DNA of 64,000 nt. It comes from Tomitella fengzijianii. Its GTDB lineage: Bacteria; Actinomycetota; Actinomycetes; Mycobacteriales; Mycobacteriaceae. The stretch is taken from assembly GCF_007559025.1 (NCBI RefSeq), contig NZ_CP041765.1, positions 926,679-990,678 of the forward strand, read 5' to 3'. Below the pieces are notes generated by a model that searched no databases, was not told the origin of the DNA, and saw only the letters and a list, made by a program, of their open reading frames with translations. This document shows, piece after piece, positions 59,287 through 64,000 of the stretch. Within the stretch, counting starts at the first letter, position 1, and every line of letters begins with the position of its first letter. Both the position numbers and the translations under genes were made by a program.

Positions 59287-60164
59287 GCCGCGGCCAGCTC
59301 GGCGATGAACCCGCGCACGGTGCGGGCCACCAGGTCGGGGTCCTCCAGCATCGGCACGTGCCCCACATCGGGCAGCAGCAGGCGCCCGGCGGTATCGGGC
59401 AACTCGTCGAGGAACGCCCGGGCGTAGACCCGCCACGGGATCACCCGGTCCTTGTCGCACAACACCAGCTGGGCGGGCGTCGTGGTCGAGTCCAGCCCGG
59501 TGAGTCCGCCGTCCCACACCGCCGACCACAACACCGGCAGCAACGCGCGCGAGTGGATGGCCGCGTTCATGGCGCGCTTGGCCGCGTCGAACGGCACCGC
59601 CGCCGGGTGCGCCGTGACCACGGACATCGCGGCCTTCTGGATCCGCCGCACCCCCACCGCCCACGAGGCGAACGGGCGGGCGACGATCATCAGCGGCGAC
59701 AACGCGAGGAACGCCGCGCCCAGCCGCACGGCGGGCATCGACAGCGTGGTCCAACCGCCGGCCGGGGCGATCGCCGTCACGCTGCGGGCCCGCCCGCGTT
59801 GTTCGAGCTCGAAGGCGATCCAGCCGCCCAGCGAGTTGCCCACGATGTGGCAGGTGTCCCAGCCGCACTCGTCCAGCACCAGCTCCACCGCGTCGGCCAT
59901 GTCCTTGGCGCCGGTGCGGCCCCAGCGTGCGTCGGGCCCGCCCCAATGCCCGGGCAGCGTCACGGCCAGGACCTCGTGGTCCACGGCGAGCAGGTCGACG
60001 ACCTCGGCCCACACCTCGTGCGTCATGAGGAACGGGTGGATGAGCAGCACCGGCTCGCCTTTGCCGACGTGCCGGTACGGGGCGGGCGCGCCGTCCGTGC
60101 GTCGGGGCGCCGGCGCCCTGTCGTGTGTCGGCTCCGGCCGCGGGGTCGGGTCGTTCGAGCTCAT
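59283..60164 (-). CDS. Alpha/beta-fold hydrolase
   Basis: A 293-residue soluble hydrolase. After a disordered N-terminal 28 residues it has the motifs VLLIHPFLMTHEVW, VTLPGHWGGPD, the nucleophile elbow HIVGNSLGGWIAFEL (Ser about 113), an acid in LVLCDKDRVIPW and a late His in LLPDVGHVPMLEDP. The motif is Gly-Asn-Ser-Leu-Gly, as in many mycobacterial alpha/beta hydrolases. The ATG at 60164 has a GAGGAAGAG site. The stop overlaps the start of dacB by 4 bp, so hydrolase and carboxypeptidase are one operon. Confidence 0.9.
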   Translation of the reverse strand: MSSNDPTPRPEPTHDRAPAPRRTDGAPAPYRHVGKGEPVLLIHPFLMTHEVWAEVVDLLAVDHEVLAVTLPGHWGGPDARWGRTGAKDMADAVELVLDECGWDTCHIVGNSLGGWIAFELEQRGRARSVTAIAPAGGWTTLSMPAVRLGAAFLALSPLMIVARPFASWAVGVRRIQKAAMSVVTAHPAAVPFDAAKRAMNAAIHSRALLPVLWSAVWDGGLTGLDSTTTPAQLVLCDKDRVIPWRVYARAFLDELPDTAGRLLLPDVGHVPMLEDPDLVARTVRGFIAELAAA

Positions 60165-60228
60165 CTCTTCCTCACTGCCACGCATCGCCGGCATCGCGGT
60201 GCGCTTCGGGGCCTGCCAGGGCGTCGAT

Positions 60229-60270
60229 CGTGGGCGTCGGCTGAGTTTGTCGTGGGCGTCGGCTGAGTTT
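60229..60270. repeat. Two direct 20-bp repeats upstream of the hydrolase gene
   Basis: CGTGGGCGTCGGCTGAGTTT occurs at 60229-60248 and 60251-60270, 2 bp apart. They lie 65-106 bp upstream of the hydrolase-dacB operon start. They may be a tandem operator; the rest of the 60165-60513 gap shows no gene. Confidence 0.6.
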
Positions 60271-60513
60271 ACGCCACGGAGCTGCCGGAGCCGGGGAGGC
60301 GAGGGGCTCCGGGGGGCGAAACGGTCGCCGTGGCGTGACGGTTGCGGGTAGGGTTCGACGCGGCCGGGCCGCCGCGGGGGCGGGGTCCGGGCGCGCGGCA
60401 CCATACGGGGGAACGCGCGACACCATCGAGGCGCGCGGCGCATTCCGGGATGCGCCGGGTGCACAGAAGTTCGGGCCGTGGGACCAGCGGTCCGCAGGGG
60501 GAGGGGACGAGTC

Positions 60514-61869
60514 ATGTCAGGATCCGGCCGGTACGCGGGAGCAGGGGACGGCCATCCGATGGCCCTCGACTTCGAGGCGTTCGAGGAGATGAGCCGTTCG
60601 ACGCTGCGCTTTTATGCCCAGGAGCTGACCCCCGGCGCGGTCTCGGGGAACTCCGGTCACTGGACCACCGCTGCGGCGGGCCTGTCCGGCGTGCTGGACA
60701 GGGTGCACTCGGCGGTGGCGTCGGTGGCGGACGCGGAGTTCCGTGGCGCCTTCCCGGATGCGGTCCGCGCGGCGCACCGCGGTTTCGCGGACGGCGCGGC
60801 AGCGCTGGGCGACGCGCTGGGCCGGCCCGCGGGCCGGCTCGACGACGCGGCGCCGCAGCTGGGTGACGTGCGGACGAGGATCGCGGCCGCGCCGGCCGGC
60901 GGCGGGCTGCTGCAGGGGTTCCCGTCGCGGTACCTGTTCGCCGAGCCGTCCACCGAGCTGGCAGCACTGATGGAATCGCTGTATGTCCCCGCGGTGCGGC
61001 AGGCGGTCGCGGTGCACCCTCTTCCCGGGCCGGACGTCCGGCAGCGCGGCGGTGCGGACGCGGCCGGCCCCGAAGGCCCCGGCGCAGGTCCGGACTCCAG
61101 GCCTTCGGGGATCCCCGCTGCGGGCCCGGCGGGCGGCGTCGATGCCGGCCGCCGTGGACCGGACGTCTCCCGGCCGGTGGGCGCGTCCGGTGATGGGGGT
61201 GGCGGTGGCCACGTGGGCGACGTCGCGGGGGACGCGGCGGCAGGGCCGGGCCCGGGGCCGAACGGCGGCGCGAGCGCACCGGCTGCGCAGCGGGCCGACA
61301 CGGCAGGCGTGGACCGGTACGGGGTCTCGGCTGCGGAGGCGGGCGGTGCCGCGCCGTCGCCCGTCCCGCCCGGGGCAGCCGGAGCCGACGCGGCGGTGAG
61401 CGGTGGACCGCACAGCGGGCCGGTGCGAGGCGACGGGTCCGGGCACACGCCGTCGGCCCTCCGCGGTACGGGGGCCGGAGCGTCGGCCGGCGCCCCCGTC
61501 ATCGCCGACGGCGGGGACCGGCCCCGGGCGCGCGGCGTGGGCGCGCATGGCTCGGGGCTCCGGTCCCCGGGCTCGGCTGCGGATGGCCGCGCGGGCGGCG
61601 TGGCCGGCGGATCCGCCGCGCATGGCGGACCGCTGGGCCGGGTGCCGAGGTCGGCCGCCGGCGCCGCCGCGACGCACGAAGCCCCGGGCGGTGCCGTCCG
61701 CAGGACGATGGGCCCGGCGATGCTGGGCGGCGCGGGCCGTGGGCGCGGCGGCGACGAGGAGGGGTATGACGCGGCCGGGTTCCTCACCACCGTCGGCAAC
61801 GGCGACCAACTCATCGGCGACCTGGGCACGGCGGTGCGCCCGGTGCTGGGGTCGGCGAATGGCTCGTGA
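60514..61869 (+). CDS. PPE-like / WXG100-associated protein with long Gly/Ala-rich region
   Basis: A 451-residue protein. The N-terminal 130 residues are a helical domain (FEEMSRSTLRFYAQELTPGAV, SGHWTTAAAGLSGVLDRVHSAVASVADAEFRG) that resembles PPE or WXG100 helical hairpins, the usual partners of EspG chaperones. Then comes about 240 residues of low-complexity Gly/Ala/Pro/Asp, and a short ordered C-terminus (about 405-451: GYDAAGFLTTVGNGDQLIGDLG). The next gene, with which it overlaps by 4 bp, encodes an EspG-family protein. Together they look like an ESX substrate with chaperone, but no ESX core genes are in the window. The ATG at 60514 has a GGGGAGGGGA site. Confidence 0.7.
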   Translation: MSGSGRYAGAGDGHPMALDFEAFEEMSRSTLRFYAQELTPGAVSGNSGHWTTAAAGLSGVLDRVHSAVASVADAEFRGAFPDAVRAAHRGFADGAAALGDALGRPAGRLDDAAPQLGDVRTRIAAAPAGGGLLQGFPSRYLFAEPSTELAALMESLYVPAVRQAVAVHPLPGPDVRQRGGADAAGPEGPGAGPDSRPSGIPAAGPAGGVDAGRRGPDVSRPVGASGDGGGGGHVGDVAGDAAAGPGPGPNGGASAPAAQRADTAGVDRYGVSAAEAGGAAPSPVPPGAAGADAAVSGGPHSGPVRGDGSGHTPSALRGTGAGASAGAPVIADGGDRPRARGVGAHGSGLRSPGSAADGRAGGVAGGSAAHGGPLGRVPRSAAGAAATHEAPGGAVRRTMGPAMLGGAGRGRGGDEEGYDAAGFLTTVGNGDQLIGDLGTAVRPVLGSANGS

Positions 61870-62720
61870 AGCGCACGCTCACCGGAGAGCAGTTCCGGTA
61901 CCTGTGGCGGGAGGCCGGCGGCGACGTGGTCAAGCGACCGCTGCAGGTGCTGGGGTCCGCGCGCACGCGCAGCGAGTCCGCATCCCGGACCGCGGAGCTC
62001 GCCGCCTGGTGGCGGTACCGGCCGGACCCCGCGGCGCTCTCTGCCGTGCGCATTCTGCGGCGGCCGGAACTGTGGCTCGAGGCGACGACCGTGGACGCGG
62101 CCGGGCGGCCGCTGCGCGGGCTCGTCGGCGTCGGCGCGGCGTATTCGACGCTCGTACTGCAGGATCCGGTGCCGGAGCCTCCCGGGCGGGCCGCAGAACC
62201 GGGCATCGGCGGCGCGCGGCCGGCCTGGTCCCGGGAACGGGGCGGCGACTGCCACATTGAAACGGGCCGGGTCGGCGGGCTCGTCGCGCGGCTGTGCGCG
62301 GGGCTGCCGCACCATCCGGCGGGCGGGGGAACCGTGCTGACGGCCGCGTTGGCCGCCGTCGCCCCTGGGGCGCCGGGCGGCGCCGGAGCACCCCTGTCCG
62401 AGCGTGCGACCAGGTCCGACCCCGAGCGCATCCGCTCGCTGGGGGAGCGGCCACGCAGGTTCGAGGCGCACTTCCAGGTCACCGCGCCGACGGGCGTGGC
62501 GGGTGAGCGTGCGCGGGCCGGGCTGATCTGGCTCGTCGGCGATGACGGCGGTCATGTCTTCGACGGCGACGGGATCGGCCGCAGCGCAGGGTCGGCGCCC
62601 GCGGGAGCTCCGGGCAGGACTGTGCGGGTCCGGCCGTGCGGCCGCGGCGCGCTCGAGGCCGCGGTGCGCTCGCTCCTCGCCGGGGCGCTGGAGCAGTCGG
62701 ATCGTGCGGGCAGGGACTAG
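61866..62720 (+). CDS. EspG-family ESX secretion-associated chaperone
   Basis: A 284-residue soluble protein. It begins MKRTLTGEQFRYLWREAGGD and continues with a helical segment (RSESASRTAELAAWWRYRPDPAALSAVRIL), then strand-rich regions (RRPELWLEATTVDAAGRPL, VGVGAAYSTLVLQD, FEAHFQVTAP) and a helical end (ALEAAVRSLLAGAL). This matches EspG proteins, which bind PPE-type substrates in the cytosol and present them to the type VII machinery. The GTG start overlaps the PPE-like stop (GTGA), and the stop shares CTAG with the convergent oxidoreductase. The family assignment comes from pattern and pairing rather than search. Confidence 0.75.
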   Translation: MKRTLTGEQFRYLWREAGGDVVKRPLQVLGSARTRSESASRTAELAAWWRYRPDPAALSAVRILRRPELWLEATTVDAAGRPLRGLVGVGAAYSTLVLQDPVPEPPGRAAEPGIGGARPAWSRERGGDCHIETGRVGGLVARLCAGLPHHPAGGGTVLTAALAAVAPGAPGGAGAPLSERATRSDPERIRSLGERPRRFEAHFQVTAPTGVAGERARAGLIWLVGDDGGHVFDGDGIGRSAGSAPAGAPGRTVRVRPCGRGALEAAVRSLLAGALEQSDRAGRD

Positions 62721-63790
62721 GGCGCGGCGAGCCCAGCGGCGGCGCGAACGTCGTCCGTCAGGCGCGCGACGGCCACCGCGTCGTCGAGCGACCAGCCGAA
62801 CGGCATCGGCGCACCGTCGCGGACATGCGCCGCGAACCGGGCCAGCTGGCGGGTGTAGGTGGTAGGCCCGGTGAACAACGCGGTCGTGTCCCCGGCGGCC
62901 TCCGGCGCGCCGTTCCTGTGGACGACCAGGGAGCCGCCGAGGTGTGGAAGCAGGATCCCGTCGGCCTCGAGCCTGCCGTCGCGCCCGTCGACGCGGAGCC
63001 GGTGGCGCGACGACGCGGCGGCGATGGACGCGTGCACCTGCGCGTGCGCGCCGCCGGGGTAGCGCAGAACCACGGTGACGGACGCGTCGACCGGGGTGCG
63101 GTGCCCGTCTGCGGAGCGCCCCGTGCCGGCGAGCCGGGCCGACGCCGATTCCACCGCCGGCGCACCGCCGCACACGGCCCCTAGCAGGTGCGCGATCTGC
63201 AGCCCGTAGCAGCCGAGGTCCAGCAGCGCGCCGCCGCCCAGGGTCCGGGACCAGCGCGGATCGTCCGGGCCGGGCGGCGGCATCGACAGATCCACCCGCA
63301 CGGAACGAGATGCGCCGAGGGCGCTCTCTACGATGCTCGGCGGCATCGCGAGAAGCGACGCGATGCGCTCCCACAGCGGATGGCAGAGGTGGTGATACGC
63401 CTCGTGCACGACGAGGCCGGCGCGGTGCGCGGCCGACCGGACGCGTTGCGCCTCATCCTCGGTGGCCGCGAGCGGCTTCTCGCACAGCACGTGTTTCCCG
63501 GCGGCGAGCGCGGCGAGGGTCCAATTCGCGTGCAGGGCCGGCGGCAGCGGGAGATAGACGGCGTCGACCTCCGGGTCCGCGAGCACGTCCTCGTAGGTGT
63601 CGTGGACGCGCTCCACCCCGCACAGCCCGGCGAAGAACTCCGCGCGCGCCCGGTCGCGTGATGCGACGGCCACCAGGCGGTGCCCGAGCGCCCGGGCGGG
63701 CAGCACGACGGCCTCGCCCGAGATCCGGGCGACCCCCAGGATGCCGATGCGCAGCGGCGGCGCGCAGTGGCCGGCGGGCGCCGGTGTCAC
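62717..63790 (-). CDS. Gfo/Idh/MocA-family oxidoreductase
   Basis: A 357-residue NAD(P)-dependent sugar- or polyol-type dehydrogenase. The Rossmann motif is LRIGILGVARISGEAVV, then YLPLPPALHANWTLAALAAGKHVLCEKPLAATEDEA (catalytic Lys in EKP) and LGGGALLDLGCYGLQIAHLLG. The C-terminal domain ends with FGWSLDDAVAVARLTD. The substrate is unknown; relatives act on glucose, inositol or biliverdin-type compounds. The GTG at 63790 overlaps the upstream gene's stop by 4 bp. It converges with the EspG gene, the two stops sharing four bases. Confidence 0.93.
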   Translation of the reverse strand: MTPAPAGHCAPPLRIGILGVARISGEAVVLPARALGHRLVAVASRDRARAEFFAGLCGVERVHDTYEDVLADPEVDAVYLPLPPALHANWTLAALAAGKHVLCEKPLAATEDEAQRVRSAAHRAGLVVHEAYHHLCHPLWERIASLLAMPPSIVESALGASRSVRVDLSMPPPGPDDPRWSRTLGGGALLDLGCYGLQIAHLLGAVCGGAPAVESASARLAGTGRSADGHRTPVDASVTVVLRYPGGAHAQVHASIAAASSRHRLRVDGRDGRLEADGILLPHLGGSLVVHRNGAPEAAGDTTALFTGPTTYTRQLARFAAHVRDGAPMPFGWSLDDAVAVARLTDDVRAAAGLAAP

Positions 63791-64000
63791 GGGGCGGGGT
63801 CGGGTTCTTCGGGGATGATGTACGGGCGCTCCGGCTGCGGCGGGACGATCCGCCCCAGGATGAGCGTGCGGAACAGGTGCACGCACATGCTGAGGAAGAC
63901 GGCCGCCCACGCGGCGAGCGCCACCCATGCCTCGACCTCGGCGATCGTCTGCACCAGCGGCAGGTCGTCGACGGGCGCCGAGCCGAGGAAGTAGCTGGCC
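63787..64000 (-). CDS. C-terminal part of a membrane protein, cut by the window edge
   Basis: The minus-strand frame ending with TGA at 63787-63789 is open to the window edge and gives about 70 residues: an N-terminal part (ASYFLGSAPVDDLPLVQTIA), a TM helix (WVALAAWAAVFLSMCVHLFR) and a polar tail (PPQPERPYIIPEEPDPAP). The overlap of 4 bp (GTGA) with the oxidoreductase start supports it as a real coding gene. The family is not recognised; more TM helices are likely upstream of the edge. Confidence 0.65.
   Translation of the reverse strand, partial: ASYFLGSAPVDDLPLVQTIAEVEAWVALAAWAAVFLSMCVHLFRTLILGRIVPPQPERPYIIPEEPDPAP

Overview
The window is high-GC actinobacterial DNA and most likely comes from a mycolic-acid-containing member of the Mycobacteriales; I cannot fix the genus. 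The main reason is gene order. The housekeeping genes guaA, imuA'-imuB, dnaE2, trmL-like, folD-DUF3017, metX/metY, icd, trpS, yhjD-like and dacB-like appear in the same order and relative orientation as I recall for the Mycobacterium tuberculosis segment running from guaA (Rv3396c) to dacB1 (Rv3330). Supporting signs are an EspG-family chaperone next to a PPE-like protein, a SAM-IV-type riboswitch ahead of metY, frequent GTG starts, probable leaderless genes, and LexA boxes of the actinobacterial type.

Layout. 1-7.3 kb: the end of an unknown gene, guaA, an EsrISR-like envelope-stress cluster (PspC protein divergent from a PspC-kinase/LuxR pair) and an exported GH43-like glycosidase. 7.3-13 kb: a membrane Ser/Thr kinase with a repeat insertion in its activation segment, a hydrolase, a META lipoprotein, an MFS transporter and an LtrA protein. 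13-18.2 kb: an orphan HTH antitoxin-like gene between 25-bp direct repeats, a Clp_N protein, a HicA-like/HTH pair, and imuA'-imuB behind a LexA box. 18.2-21.6 kb: DoxX-like protein, a SigJ-like ECF sigma factor, and a carboxymuconolactone-decarboxylase-family gene, the last two separated by a HigBA module. 21.6-24.3 kb: an envelope operon of two exported proteins and two tiny signal-less proteins (44 and 54 aa) that resemble, in form, corynebacterial PorA/PorH channel peptides. 24.3-33.9 kb: esterase, small genes, dnaE2, a lipase, an AbiEi-like protein, and a toxin-antitoxin-like pair between exact 81-bp repeats. 32.6-41.5 kb: a GAF regulator divergent from an NTF2-flavin monooxygenase fusion, an XRE-controlled ABC exporter, ABC-F and TrmL-like genes. 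41.7-48.8 kb: folD, DUF3017, metX, metY with a riboswitch plus leader peptide, and icd. 49-60.2 kb: MFS, exonuclease III, secreted RNase with barstar, CBS protein, trpS, yhjD-like, a three-part FAD/Fe-S dehydrogenase, DacB-like carboxypeptidase and a hydrolase. 60.5-64 kb: PPE-like/EspG pair, a Gfo/Idh/MocA protein and a partial membrane gene.

How the genes work together. DnaE2, ImuA' and ImuB form the SOS mutasome, and each transcription unit has a LexA box. MetX and MetY form the transsulfide route to homocysteine, probably controlled by S-adenosylmethionine through the riboswitch and possibly by cysteine through the leader peptide M-C-C-R-S. RNase and barstar are a toxin-inhibitor pair.

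The feature I find most notable is a family of about 71-81 bp interspersed palindromic repeats, eight copies in 64 kb and all intergenic. Two toxin-antitoxin-like modules are each bracketed by a closely matched pair of copies. A third antitoxin-like gene sits between unrelated 25-bp direct repeats. This looks like a set of small, repeat-delimited gene cassettes inserted into an otherwise conserved chromosome backbone.
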